Positions 15,336-23,694 of a stretch of 32,768 nt of DNA are shown here, in pieces; the stretch's first letter is position 1; each line of letters starts with the position of its first letter. The stretch comes from Candidatus Latescibacterota bacterium (lineage in GTDB: Bacteria; Latescibacterota; UBA2968; UBA8231), in assembly GCA_022825185.1 (NCBI GenBank), contig JAJDYK010000023.1:1-32768 (forward strand). The letters run 5' to 3'. Under the pieces are notes generated by a model. That model did not search any database, was not told the origin of the DNA, and saw only the letters and a list, made by a program, of their open reading frames with translations. The position numbers and the translations under genes were made by a program.

Positions 15336-16879
15336 GAGCACGTGCATGGCTCCTCGCCCTGATCGTGGCTCTCGCCGGGTGCGAAAGCCAACGCCCTGCT
15401 GCGGACGCGCCGCCCACAGCCGACGAGTTGGGACGGTTGCGGCTGACGTACGAAAAACAACTGCGCGAACGCCCCACAGATCTCGCGACCCGGGTGTCGC
15501 TTGCCCGCGTGCTGTTCGACTTGGGGCACATGGATCAGTCGATGGATCAGTTCCAAATGGTCCTTCGGTCGGATAGTCTCCATGTGGGGGCGCTAATGGG
15601 TCTCAGTGAAGTTCTGGCCCGAATCCGCGACCACACCACGGCACTCTCCCTAGCACAGCGAGCCGTCGCGGCTAAGCGCAATGCAGAGACGTTGGAGAGC
15701 CTGTCGGTGGCGTGGCTAGGGGTTGGACAAATCGAAGATGCCCAGTCCACACTCGCCGAAGCGATCGCGCTCGATCCAGACCGCCCGACGCTGCACAAGT
15801 TGATGGGTGCAGCACAGGCGACTCGCGGCGATGTAGCGGCAGCACAGACCTCGCTGGAACGAGCGGTGGAATTGGATCCCACGTCTCACGAGGCGAGCTT
15901 CGCATTGGGTTCTCTCCAGTGCGAGCGTCTAGGTCGCTGTGCGGAAAGTCTGGATCTCCTCCAGCGAGCCATCGCCTTGGCACCAGACAGTGTCAGATAC
16001 GAGGTGGCTGTAGGCCGCGCCCTCCTGCAGGTAGGACGGATCCGCGAGGCCCTGCAAGCATTCTCGACAGCCGTCAACCTCGACCCCTCTTCAGTGGAGG
16101 CGCATATCGGCCTCGGTGTGTCCCGAGCCAAGCTAGAAAAGTATGTCGAAGCGGCCTCCGCTCTTGAGCAGGCTCTCGAACTCGACCCGGTGCATCCCGA
16201 TATCCGTCTTCAATTAGCTTCCGCGTACCGCCATCTAGGTCGTAGTCGGGACGCCGAGGAACAGCACGCCGCCCATCGACGAATCGAACCGCACGTAGCC
16301 GAGATCGAGCATCTGCGTACACTAGCCCAGCCGGGCCGCAATCCCAGTGCTCACTTCAATCTCGCTCGCCTCTACGCCCGCCTCGGTCACGACGCGGGAG
16401 CCGTAAGACACCTGCGCGACGGTTTGTCCCTCCAGCCGGACAACGCCCGCGCTTGGCAGAACCTCGGCAATGCCCACATCCGCTTGGGTCGTCCCGGCGA
16501 GGCGATTTCAGCGTACCGCCAAGCCTTGAACCTCAAGCCGGACTATGGCTTGGCGTGGTACAATTTGGGCACGGCCTACGCCACCGGCGGCTACATCGAC
16601 CTAAGTCGCGAGGCGTACAAACGAGCGCTGGAGTTGTCCGAGAATCCGGTGAATGTTTTTATTGCGCTAGGAAACCTAGAATTGCAACAAGGCGATGCCC
16701 ATGCCGCGGCTGAGCAATACGAACAGGCGCTAGCCCAAGATCCCGATCGGCCATCGGCACAGCGAGGTCTCGTGCTCGCGTACCGGCAGGCCGGCGACTC
16801 GGCAGCGGCAGCCCAAGCCATCGCAAAATTCAGCAACAAGGCATTCCCACCCTCTACGCCAGCGACGAATGGCCCCTAG
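15332..16879 (+). CDS. TPR-repeat lipoprotein
   Basis: 515 residues. The ATG overlapping the UnbV stop (ATGA) is preferred to a GTG four codons upstream because it gives a clean lipoprotein signal (MRARAWLLALIVALAGC, Cys17). From about residue 40 to the end the protein is almost entirely tetratricopeptide repeats, about twelve, with repeated A..LDP linkers (AIALDPDRPTLHKLMG, AVNLDPSSVEAHIGLG, ALNLKPDYGLAWYNLG). A less regular stretch around 320-345 (RRIEPHVAEIEHLRTLA) separates two arrays. It probably forms a superhelical docking scaffold in the periplasm for UnbV-type or DUF5107 partners encoded on either side. Composition and gene order are like those of the TPR lipoprotein at the left edge, but the two are in different operons. 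Fold confident; partners inferred. Confidence 0.88.
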   Translation: MRARAWLLALIVALAGCESQRPAADAPPTADELGRLRLTYEKQLRERPTDLATRVSLARVLFDLGHMDQSMDQFQMVLRSDSLHVGALMGLSEVLARIRDHTTALSLAQRAVAAKRNAETLESLSVAWLGVGQIEDAQSTLAEAIALDPDRPTLHKLMGAAQATRGDVAAAQTSLERAVELDPTSHEASFALGSLQCERLGRCAESLDLLQRAIALAPDSVRYEVAVGRALLQVGRIREALQAFSTAVNLDPSSVEAHIGLGVSRAKLEKYVEAASALEQALELDPVHPDIRLQLASAYRHLGRSRDAEEQHAAHRRIEPHVAEIEHLRTLAQPGRNPSAHFNLARLYARLGHDAGAVRHLRDGLSLQPDNARAWQNLGNAHIRLGRPGEAISAYRQALNLKPDYGLAWYNLGTAYATGGYIDLSREAYKRALELSENPVNVFIALGNLELQQGDAHAAAEQYEQALAQDPDRPSAQRGLVLAYRQAGDSAAAAQAIAKFSNKAFPPSTPATNGP

Positions 16880-16885
16880 GATCAA

Positions 16886-18247
16886 ATGATGACTCGACGT
16901 CGAACCCTTCCGCTCATATCCTCCCTGATTCTGGCGCTGTCGGCGAGTTCCTCAGACGCAGCCACATCACTAGTCGTCGATCACATCGACATCCCCCAGG
17001 TCGATTACGAACCGGCGATCTACTACGACGAAGGAGATCCACTGCCCTATCTAGACTTCGAGCGCATCGACTGGGAGCGCATCGTCGCCAAGCGGCACAG
17101 ACGCGTGGTGCTCGAATCCGACTATGTGCGCGTGGAAGTACTGCCGGAGATGGGACGGGTGTACTCCCTCATCGACAAGCGAACCGGTCACGACGCGCTG
17201 TGGAAAAACGACATCGTGCGCCCCGGCGGTGCAAACAACCCCACTGGCTGGTGGCTCTGGATCGGCGGGATCGAATATACGCTTCCGGCCTACGAGCACG
17301 GCACGACTTTCGCGATGCCCTATACATGGAAGATCTTGGAAGATCGCCCAGAACAGGTGTCTATGTCGATGGCAACGACTGAGCCGCTGACGGGCCTGAC
17401 CCAGAGAGTCAGATTGACGGTCCATCGAGGCTCAGCGGCGCTGGAGACCCAGATCCGCCTCCACAATCCAGGAGCCGACACCGTTCAGTTCGCCCACTGG
17501 GTCAATCCCATGTGGACCCCCGGAGGAGAGAACGAGCTGACCGACAACACCGAGTTCATCATCCCCACAAAGAGCATCCTAATCGCCGACCGCTGGCAGA
17601 AAAACCTAGGCCCGAGTCCACAGGTCTGGAGCGAGAGCCCGTTGCGCTATATCCGAGGGTGGAAGGCCGGCGATATCATGGCCGACGGATTGACGGCCGG
17701 CTATTACAGCGCCTACTCCCACGACGCTGAGGAGGGCGTGGTCCGCGTCTTCGATCCCATCCTCAACCCAGGTGTTGACGTATGGACTTACGGCTTCCAT
17801 CCGACGGGGATTCCCATGGGATCTGGCCGGCCCAACAAGGGCTATGTCGAGATGTGGGGTGGCACGTCAGTGCTTTTCCCCGATGAGACGCGACCACTCC
17901 CGCCCGGAGGGTCGCTTGCGTGGACGGAGTGGATGTATAGCTACCGGGGAACGAAGGGGATGAGTGCGGCATCGCAGGTCGGCGCGGTCCGCGGCAACCT
18001 AAACGGTAGGTCGCTGGACATCGCCCTTTCGCCCGCGCTCGAGGTGCCCAATGTCGTCATCGAAGTATCGGTAGATGGCAAAGTGACCGTTCGAGACACT
18101 ACCTCATTGACTCCGGCCAAGGTCCTGCACCGATCCTACCCAATTGAGACCGCGGAACCGCTGGACGATCTCTCCGTCGAGGTGCGACAAGGTGCCCTCC
18201 AGCTTCTGTGGTTTCCAGTTACAGGAGAAAATCAGCGTCTCGAATAG
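16886..18247 (+). CDS. Secreted DUF5107 (galactose-mutarotase-like fold) protein
   Basis: 453 residues, six bases after the TPR gene, with a signal peptide (LPLISSLILALSASSSDAAT). From about residue 75 it matches my memory of DUF5107: a strand DYVRVEVLPEMGRVYSLIDK (79-98), then GHDALWKND, a NNPTGWWLWIGGIEYTLP segment, HWVNPMWTPGG, and a C-terminal WTEWMYSYRGTKGM. DUF5107 has the beta-supersandwich fold of aldose epimerases and glycoside-processing enzymes and is frequently found next to, or fused with, TPR domains; here the TPR protein is a separate upstream gene. Catalytic residues cannot be assigned. Its own operon neighbours (UnbV, TPR, sulfatase) suggest a periplasmic glycan-recognition or glycan-processing role, which is inference. 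Two Met codons are adjacent at the start; either may be used. Confidence 0.8.
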   Translation: MMTRRRTLPLISSLILALSASSSDAATSLVVDHIDIPQVDYEPAIYYDEGDPLPYLDFERIDWERIVAKRHRRVVLESDYVRVEVLPEMGRVYSLIDKRTGHDALWKNDIVRPGGANNPTGWWLWIGGIEYTLPAYEHGTTFAMPYTWKILEDRPEQVSMSMATTEPLTGLTQRVRLTVHRGSAALETQIRLHNPGADTVQFAHWVNPMWTPGGENELTDNTEFIIPTKSILIADRWQKNLGPSPQVWSESPLRYIRGWKAGDIMADGLTAGYYSAYSHDAEEGVVRVFDPILNPGVDVWTYGFHPTGIPMGSGRPNKGYVEMWGGTSVLFPDETRPLPPGGSLAWTEWMYSYRGTKGMSAASQVGAVRGNLNGRSLDIALSPALEVPNVVIEVSVDGKVTVRDTTSLTPAKVLHRSYPIETAEPLDDLSVEVRQGALQLLWFPVTGENQRLE

Positions 18248-18296
18248 CTTTTTATACCATCGAGGCAGACCCTATCCTTCTTGACTTACAAAAAAA

Positions 18297-19817
18297 ATGA
18301 CCAAGCCGAACATACTGATCTTCATGACCGACCAGCAACGGGCGTGCTCCGTGCTACCTAACAACGAGTACAAAGCCAAGACACCCGTGCTTGACGAGTT
18401 CCGCAAGGAGAGCGTCACCTTCAGCCGCGCCTTCTGCCCGTCACCGCACTGCTGTCCGTCACGTGCGTCATTTATGACCGGCCTGATGCCGACCCAGCAC
18501 GGCGTCTGGCACAACGTGAACGTCGCCAATGCCATCACTCGCGGCTTGAAGGACCACATCCGCCCCTGGAGCGTGGACATGCGGGAAGCGGGATACCGCA
18601 TGCTCTTTTCGGGCAAGTGGCACGTCAGCAACTATCAACAGCCGCACGACTATGGCTGGGAGTACGTCTCACCGGGAAGCGCACATCCCAGCAGACGGTT
18701 GAGTCGCGATGAGCAGGACGCTGCAGCCCGCGAACGCGAACTGCACAATTTGCAACAGCACGCTGGGGACAGTGGCGGCAACGAGCGCACTCCCGGCGAG
18801 ATCAGGCGTGCGGGGATGCGTCCGTACATTCACTATGGCGACAACAGCCATCCCTTCCTAGCGCAGTACTTCCGCGATGGAGAAGAAGACAACCCATTCG
18901 GCGACCGCACAGTAGTCGATGCCGCGCTAGCAAAAATGGATGCGCTAGACGGAAAAGAGCCGTGGTGCCTGTATGTTGGCACCCTCGGCCCGCACGATCC
19001 GTATGTCGCACCCAAGCGTTTCCTCGATCTGTATGAAGGCGTGGAGTTCCCACTACCGGACACCTTCGACGATCCGCTGGACGACAAACCGGCCCTCTAC
19101 CGCCGCACCCGCGACCGCTTTGCTCAGTTGACGCGCGAGGAACATCAGGACGCGATCAAGCACTACTTGGCGTTCTGCACCTATGAGGACTGGCTCTTCG
19201 GGCGGCTGATCGACAAACTCAAAGAGCGCGGAGAGTACGAAGACTCGGTCATTCTCTACCTCTCCGACCACGGCGACTACTTAGGAGACCACGGCCTGTG
19301 GTGTAAGGGCCTGCCGTCGTTTTTGAGCTGCTACCACGTGCCGGCGATTGTGAAGATGCCGGGCGGGCAGCAGGGCGTGGTGCGCGACGAGTTCGTGTCG
19401 CTCTGTGACTTCGCGCCGACGTTGCTTGAGATGGGTAGCGCGGAAAGCCCGGTGGAGTTTGCCGGTGCCAGCCTGATGCCGTTGCTCAAGGGCGAAACAC
19501 CGGCCGACTGGCGCGATGCGCTCTTCTTCCAGACGAATGGAAACGAGACCTATGGCATCCAACGCTCCGCCGTCACCGACAAGTGGCGATTCGTCTTCAA
19601 TGGATTTGACTACGACGAGTTGTACGACTTGGAGCGCGATCCCGGACAGATGCAGAACCTCGCACCCGATCCGCAATACCAGCCAGTCGTCGAGGAGATG
19701 TATCGCCGCATCTGGACGTTCGGCCTTGCGCACGAGGAACACTTACTCAACGAGTACATCATGACCGCGATGGCAGATTACGGGCCGGGGATTGTGGCCG
19801 GAAAGCCTGCTAGCTGA
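18297..19817 (+). CDS. Type I sulfatase (formylglycine-dependent), cytoplasmic-type
   Basis: 506 residues with no signal peptide. The N-terminus NILIFMTDQQR gives metal ligands D12 and Q13. The sulfatase signature HCCPSRASFMTG has the C-x-P-S-R core at 52-56, so C52 would be converted to formylglycine. GKWH (106-109), GPHDPY (231-236) and SDHGDYLGDHG (323-333) supply the other expected catalytic and metal residues; the C-terminal ELYDLERDPGQMQNLA block is also typical. The enzyme hydrolyses sulfate esters, most often of sulfated sugars, but the substrate cannot be read from the sequence; phosphonate or choline sulfate hydrolase activity is possible within the same family. It lies 49 bases after the DUF5107 gene with only an A-rich stretch (AAAAAAATG) before the start and no clear ribosome site. 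A formylglycine-generating enzyme is not in the window. Confidence 0.92.
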   Translation: MTKPNILIFMTDQQRACSVLPNNEYKAKTPVLDEFRKESVTFSRAFCPSPHCCPSRASFMTGLMPTQHGVWHNVNVANAITRGLKDHIRPWSVDMREAGYRMLFSGKWHVSNYQQPHDYGWEYVSPGSAHPSRRLSRDEQDAAARERELHNLQQHAGDSGGNERTPGEIRRAGMRPYIHYGDNSHPFLAQYFRDGEEDNPFGDRTVVDAALAKMDALDGKEPWCLYVGTLGPHDPYVAPKRFLDLYEGVEFPLPDTFDDPLDDKPALYRRTRDRFAQLTREEHQDAIKHYLAFCTYEDWLFGRLIDKLKERGEYEDSVILYLSDHGDYLGDHGLWCKGLPSFLSCYHVPAIVKMPGGQQGVVRDEFVSLCDFAPTLLEMGSAESPVEFAGASLMPLLKGETPADWRDALFFQTNGNETYGIQRSAVTDKWRFVFNGFDYDELYDLERDPGQMQNLAPDPQYQPVVEEMYRRIWTFGLAHEEHLLNEYIMTAMADYGPGIVAGKPAS

Positions 19818-19884
19818 TCTCCATCCCCAGCGGAGCGCGACGATGGGCATAGATCCCTCAGTGGGTCCACACAGCGAGAAGTAG

Positions 19885-21825
19885 ATGGCACAAGCCCCTG
19901 TAAAGGCCGGTCACGGCGTATCCAGACGAGCGGTACTCCTAGGACTGCTCGGCAGCTTCATCATCGCCGCTGGCGAGCCATTCGGCGTGTTAGTACTGCG
20001 CGGCTCACCCATGGGTGCCGACTTCTCTACTGGTGCGGCGATCTTCCTCTTCCTGCCGCTTACTTTGATGCTCAACCCGCTGGTCCGCCTGCTCGGCGGG
20101 CCGGCCCTGAGACGTGGCGAGCTAGTCACCATCTATATCATGATGCTTGTCGCCGCGGCCATCCCCTCCTGGGGATTTACTCTCAACCTGATCCCCCTAC
20201 TAGGTGGCTTCTTCTACTACGCCACACCCGAAAACGAATGGGCTCAGCTAATCCAGCCGCACATCCCGCCGTGGCTGGTGCCCGATGGCCGGGATGCGGT
20301 GTGGAAGCTCTTCGAGGGCGGCACCCGAGGCGAGCCTGTTTCTTGGAGTGCTTGGGGGCCGCCGCTGCTGATCTGGAGTCTATTCGCAGTCACCATCTAT
20401 TTCATCACGCTCTGTCTGTTGGTCATCTTGCGCAAACAGTGGGTCGAGCGCGAGAAGCTGCTCTTTCCCATGGCCGTGCTCCCCTTGGAGATGAGCGCCG
20501 TAGAACCGGATCGGAAGCTGCCGCCCTTCTTCCGCAACTATCTGATGTGGATAGGCTTCCTGATTCCCTTCCTGATCAACAGCCTAGAAGCGCTGCACAA
20601 GTACTACAATTTCATCCCACCGATCAACCTAGACGCTTCCATTCCGATCCTGCAAAATGCGATCCACCTGCGCTGCTCGCCCCGCTTCGAGGTCATCGGC
20701 CTCTCCTATCTGCTGAGCCTAGACGTGGGATTCGGGGTCTGGTTTTTCGCCTTCCTCGCCCTGCTGCAGACGGGACTGGAGCGCATGCTCGGCTGGAGCA
20801 TTGGTCCGGTGCAGCCCTTCTCCGACCCAGCCTCACCCAGCGTCGCCCATCTGGCCCAAGGCGCTCTGTTGTTCCTAGTGTTCGCCGGCTTCTGGCACGG
20901 TCGCCATCATTTGCGGGACGTGCTGCGCAAAGCCTTCGTCGGCGACCCGGATGTTGACGACCGTGGCGAGTTGCTCTCCTACCGAACGGCTGTCTTCGGC
21001 ACGCTGCTAGGCAGCCTGCTGGCACTAGGCTGGCTGTTGGCCGCGGGGCTAAACCTACTCACGGCCGCGGTTTTTCTCGCCATGTCCATGGTCATCTTCA
21101 TCGGGCTGACGCGGATCATCGCCCAGACAGGCCTAGCCTCATACCGGGCCACGGTAGCGGCCCCCGTCTTTACGGTCAATGCGCTGGGCAGTTCCCTAGT
21201 GGGAGCGTCAGGGCTGACCATTCTAGGGCTGAACTTCGCTTGGGCAGCAGACGTGCGCACCTTTGTGATGGCCTCGGCGGCAACCGGCGTGAAGCTGGCT
21301 CAGGAAACGGCACTGGAGGGACGGCGACTGTTCTGGGCCATAGCTGGAGCCATCCTCGTCACCCTAGCTGGCTCTGCTTGGGCCATCGTCGAACTGTCCT
21401 ACCAGTACGGCGGCATCAACCTAGTCGGCTGGCAGTTCAGCGGTCTGCCCACATTTACCGGCAACTGGATCACTCACAACCTCAACAATCCCCAACCGAC
21501 TCAGTCCTGGCATATGGCCTTCACGGTCCTAGGCGCGGGCCTCATGGGCATTATGTCCTACGTCAAAAACCGCTTCGCCGGCTTTCCAATTCACCCCATC
21601 GGGATGACCTTGGGCATGACAGCACCGATGTACCATCTCTGGTTTTCGGTCTTCATCGCTTGGCTACTAAAGGCAGCCATCCTCAAGTACGGCGGTGCTC
21701 GGGTCTATACCCAGCTACGCCCCTTCTTCCTCGGCATGGTCCTAGGCGGCTTCGGCTCGGCCGGGTTCTGGCTCATCGTCGATTACTTCACCGGCATGAC
21801 CGGCAACAGCTTCACGGTCTCCTGA
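19885..21825 (+). CDS. DUF6785/DUF6784-family polytopic membrane protein (copy 1)
   Basis: 646 residues with about 14 hydrophobic segments. Hallmarks shared with the second copy in this window: GGFFYYATPENEW near 112-124, a long loop HIPPWLVPDGRDAVWKLFEG, REKLLFPMAVLP, QTGLASYRA, GLNFAWAADVRTF, and near the C-terminus FPIHPIGMTLG followed by YGGARVYTQLRPFFLGMVLGG. I recognise this layout as DUF6785 (N-terminal, about 550 residues) plus DUF6784 (C-terminal), a family with the topology of oligopeptide (OPT) transporters. Its substrate is not known. It sits 67 bases after a sulfatase, so it may import the sulfatase's product or its substrate. The ATG has only a weak GAGAAG upstream. Membrane topology is clear; transport function is inference from the OPT-like layout. 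Confidence 0.8.
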   Translation: MAQAPVKAGHGVSRRAVLLGLLGSFIIAAGEPFGVLVLRGSPMGADFSTGAAIFLFLPLTLMLNPLVRLLGGPALRRGELVTIYIMMLVAAAIPSWGFTLNLIPLLGGFFYYATPENEWAQLIQPHIPPWLVPDGRDAVWKLFEGGTRGEPVSWSAWGPPLLIWSLFAVTIYFITLCLLVILRKQWVEREKLLFPMAVLPLEMSAVEPDRKLPPFFRNYLMWIGFLIPFLINSLEALHKYYNFIPPINLDASIPILQNAIHLRCSPRFEVIGLSYLLSLDVGFGVWFFAFLALLQTGLERMLGWSIGPVQPFSDPASPSVAHLAQGALLFLVFAGFWHGRHHLRDVLRKAFVGDPDVDDRGELLSYRTAVFGTLLGSLLALGWLLAAGLNLLTAAVFLAMSMVIFIGLTRIIAQTGLASYRATVAAPVFTVNALGSSLVGASGLTILGLNFAWAADVRTFVMASAATGVKLAQETALEGRRLFWAIAGAILVTLAGSAWAIVELSYQYGGINLVGWQFSGLPTFTGNWITHNLNNPQPTQSWHMAFTVLGAGLMGIMSYVKNRFAGFPIHPIGMTLGMTAPMYHLWFSVFIAWLLKAAILKYGGARVYTQLRPFFLGMVLGGFGSAGFWLIVDYFTGMTGNSFTVS

Positions 21826-21993
21826 TCGTCGCCCGCTGCGACACGGCAGAAATCATAGATGAATCGGTTCCCGACCCGAAAACGCGATCTTGATCAACAA
21901 TAGAGCTGATGTCATTTTACCGACTCGGCGGCTAAGCCTTCGTCATCTGCCTCCCTCACGATGGAAGCGACACTTGCGCTCAGGTATTATTTC

Positions 21994-22028
21994 CTTACTT
22001 TCAAGTAAGAAAATAGCCGCTCTAAATA
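21994..22028 (+). promoter_or_regulatory. Promoter with palindromic operator for the toxin-antitoxin pair
   Basis: A perfect 7-base inverted repeat, CTTACTT TC AAGTAAG (21994-22009), inside a longer imperfect palindrome. It overlaps a candidate -35 (TTTCAA, 21999-22004); after an 18-base spacer a TAAATA -10 lies at 22023-22028, 25 bases before the antitoxin ATG. This is the usual layout for autorepression by an AbrB-fold antitoxin. No T tract follows the repeat on either strand, which argues against a terminator. Confidence 0.45.
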
Positions 22029-22052
22029 AATACTCAACAAGAGGATCTCAGC

Positions 22053-22307
22053 ATGGCAACAGCAACGCTGACAAGTAAGGGGCAAGTCACAATTCCCAAA
22101 ACCATTCGCGATGCTCTTCGACTCCGTGAAGGCGATAAAGTCGATTTTATGCTTACAGAAAATGGTGAAGCACTTCTAAAGCCCATGACCAAAACCATAA
22201 AAGTAGATGAAATTTTCGGGGAGTTGTATAAATCTGACAGAAAGCCTGTTTCGGTTCACCAAATGAAGTCTGGAATTAGGCAAAAAATGAAGGCGCGTTT
22301 TAAGTGA
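22053..22307 (+). CDS. AbrB/MazE-fold antitoxin
   Basis: 84 residues starting at an ATG with AGAGGA about eight bases upstream. The first 48 residues are a SpoVT-AbrB swapped-hairpin DNA-binding domain: ATLTSKGQVTIPKTIRDALR followed by LREGDKVDFML and GEALLKP. The positively charged tail (residues 50-84, KSDRKPVSVHQMKSGIRQ) would wrap around and neutralise the toxin encoded next. The stop overlaps the GTG start of the toxin gene, as is usual in VapB/VapC-like pairs. The protein should bind its own promoter; a palindrome lies 44 bases upstream. Visibly AT-richer codon use than its neighbours suggests horizontal acquisition. This could be called VapB-type; I leave the symbol empty because many antitoxins share the fold. 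Confidence 0.92.
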   Translation: MATATLTSKGQVTIPKTIRDALRLREGDKVDFMLTENGEALLKPMTKTIKVDEIFGELYKSDRKPVSVHQMKSGIRQKMKARFK

Positions 22308-22702
22308 AAGCATTAGACACGAATGTGCTTGTTCGCTTTCTTGTACGGGATGATAAAGAGCAAGCAGAAATTGTGTACAGACTTTTTAAAAGAGCAGAAA
22401 GTAGAAACGACCCCTTTTTTGTTCCTTTGCTCGTCGTGCTTGAAACCATCTGGGTACTCGAATCTGTATATGAAATCTCACGAGAGGAAATCCGCGCGTC
22501 TCTGCAGAAACTTCTCCTTATGCCTATTTTGATATTTGAGGCTCAATCTGCTCTACAAAGAACTCTCTCCTCTGCCCAGACAAACAAAATAGATCTTGCA
22601 GATTTGTTAATTGCACATTCAGCAAAATTTTCAAATTGTGATGGCGTTCTCACTTTTGATAAAAAAGCATCTAAATTTGTGCTGTTCGAGCAGTTGACGT
22701 AA
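22304..22702 (+). CDS. PIN-domain toxin ribonuclease (VapC-type)
   Basis: 132 residues from a GTG overlapping the antitoxin stop (GTGA), indicating translational coupling. It is a complete PIN domain: KALDTNVLVRFLVRDD with catalytic D5, the middle acid E47 in VVLETIWVLES, D97 and D100 in KIDLADLLIAHSAK, and the C-terminal acid D119 in VLTFDKKASKF. These acids bind the metal used to cleave RNA; VapC toxins usually cut initiator tRNA or rRNA. Length and residues look intact, so the toxin is probably active when unneutralised. Its codons are AT-rich (many TTT, AAA, ATT) compared with the GC-rich genes around it. The target RNA cannot be predicted from the sequence. Confidence 0.92.
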   Translation: MKALDTNVLVRFLVRDDKEQAEIVYRLFKRAESRNDPFFVPLLVVLETIWVLESVYEISREEIRASLQKLLLMPILIFEAQSALQRTLSSAQTNKIDLADLLIAHSAKFSNCDGVLTFDKKASKFVLFEQLT

Positions 22703-22799
22703 TCGACATTTCTAGTTCCTACAGCCAGCACAAGGGTGGAGATATACACACCGCTATCGCAATACCGCCATCTAACTCCTTAATCACGTGGAGAAACCC

Positions 22800-23627
22800 A
22801 TGTACAATCTCAACGGCAAAGTCGCCCTCGTCACCGGCGCGGGCGGCGAACACGGCATTGGCCGCGCCATCTGCCAGCGCCTAGCGCGCGAAGGCTGCGA
22901 CCTCGTAGTCAATGACTTGCGCGCCCAGCCCTATAGCGAGTCTGGCTGGGGTGGTCTGCCCGCTCTCGTCGCCGAAGTCGAAGCCGCCGGTCAGCAGGCC
23001 CTTGCAGTAGAAGCCGACGTGTCTGATGCCGACCAAGTCGAAGGCATGGTGCAAGACGCGCTCGCCCGCTTTGGCCGCATCGACCTGCTAGTCAACAACG
23101 CCGGATCGCGCCCCGGACCAGACCGCGTCCCAGTCGTCGATTTGAGCGAAGCCGCTTGGGACCAAGTGCAAACCGTCAACGTCAAGGGCACCTTCCTCTG
23201 CTCGCGCGCCGTGGCCCGGCACCTGATCGATCGCGGCGACGGCGGCAAGATCATCAACATGGCCTCTACGGCTGGACGCCAAGGGATCCCGCGCTACGCC
23301 GCGTACTGCACATCCAAATTCGCCATCATCGGCTTTACCCAATCCCTCGCTGGCGAACTCGCCCCCCACCGGATCAACGTCAACGCCGTCTGTCCAGGCA
23401 ACACCCTCACCGAGCGCACTCACTACATCGCTGCGGGCCTCGCCCAGCGCGACGAACCAGACTCCGACACCACCGCCGCTCTAGTCCACGACCTCGAAGC
23501 GCAAACTCCCTTGGGCCGCATCGGCACGCCCGAGGACGTAGCCCGCACCGTGGCCTTCCTCGCCTCGGACGAAGCCGAGTACCTCACCGGCGTATCGATG
23601 TTGGTGGCCGGCGGCTTTCAGATGTGA
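22800..23627 (+). CDS. Short-chain dehydrogenase/reductase (SDR)
   Basis: 275 residues. I start at the ATG six bases after GGAG rather than the GTG four codons earlier that contains part of that site. Classical SDR motifs are present: cofactor loop TGAGGEHGIG (12-21), NDLR after strand beta-2, ADVSD, NNAG, catalytic Ser in NMASTAG, and the active-site Y-x-x-x-K in YCTSK, followed by PG (VCPGNT). The C-terminus LASDEAEYLTGVSMLVAGGFQM is typical of 3-oxoacyl-ACP reductase (FabG)-like or sugar/polyol dehydrogenases. An Asn-Asp after beta-2 rather than a basic residue suggests NAD preference. The gene stands alone between the toxin-antitoxin pair and convergent permease genes; near sugar transporters a sugar or sugar-alcohol oxidation role is plausible but not shown. 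Confidence 0.9.
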   Translation: MYNLNGKVALVTGAGGEHGIGRAICQRLAREGCDLVVNDLRAQPYSESGWGGLPALVAEVEAAGQQALAVEADVSDADQVEGMVQDALARFGRIDLLVNNAGSRPGPDRVPVVDLSEAAWDQVQTVNVKGTFLCSRAVARHLIDRGDGGKIINMASTAGRQGIPRYAAYCTSKFAIIGFTQSLAGELAPHRINVNAVCPGNTLTERTHYIAAGLAQRDEPDSDTTAALVHDLEAQTPLGRIGTPEDVARTVAFLASDEAEYLTGVSMLVAGGFQM

Positions 23628-23667
23628 GGATCGTGATTAAGGTCTGATGGAATCCTGTACACCCACG

Positions 23668-23694
23668 TAGGGGCGACCAGCCGGTCGCCCTTAC
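23668..23694. repeat. GC-rich palindrome between convergent genes
   Basis: GGGCGACC AGCC GGTCGCCC is a perfect 8-base stem with a 4-base loop; including flanks GTAG / TTAC it extends to about 12 pairs with one wobble. The rightmost arm overlaps the stop codon of the leftward permease gene. It could be a bidirectional terminator for the convergent SDR and permease genes, although there is no T run. GTAGGGGCGACC-type palindromes also look like dispersed REP-type intergenic repeats known from several bacterial phyla. Confidence 0.55.

Noticed and set aside
21890..22078. 62-codon open frame before the antitoxin gene
   Set aside because: It overlaps the antitoxin start and covers its promoter palindrome; arginine/leucine-rich sequence with no family resemblance.
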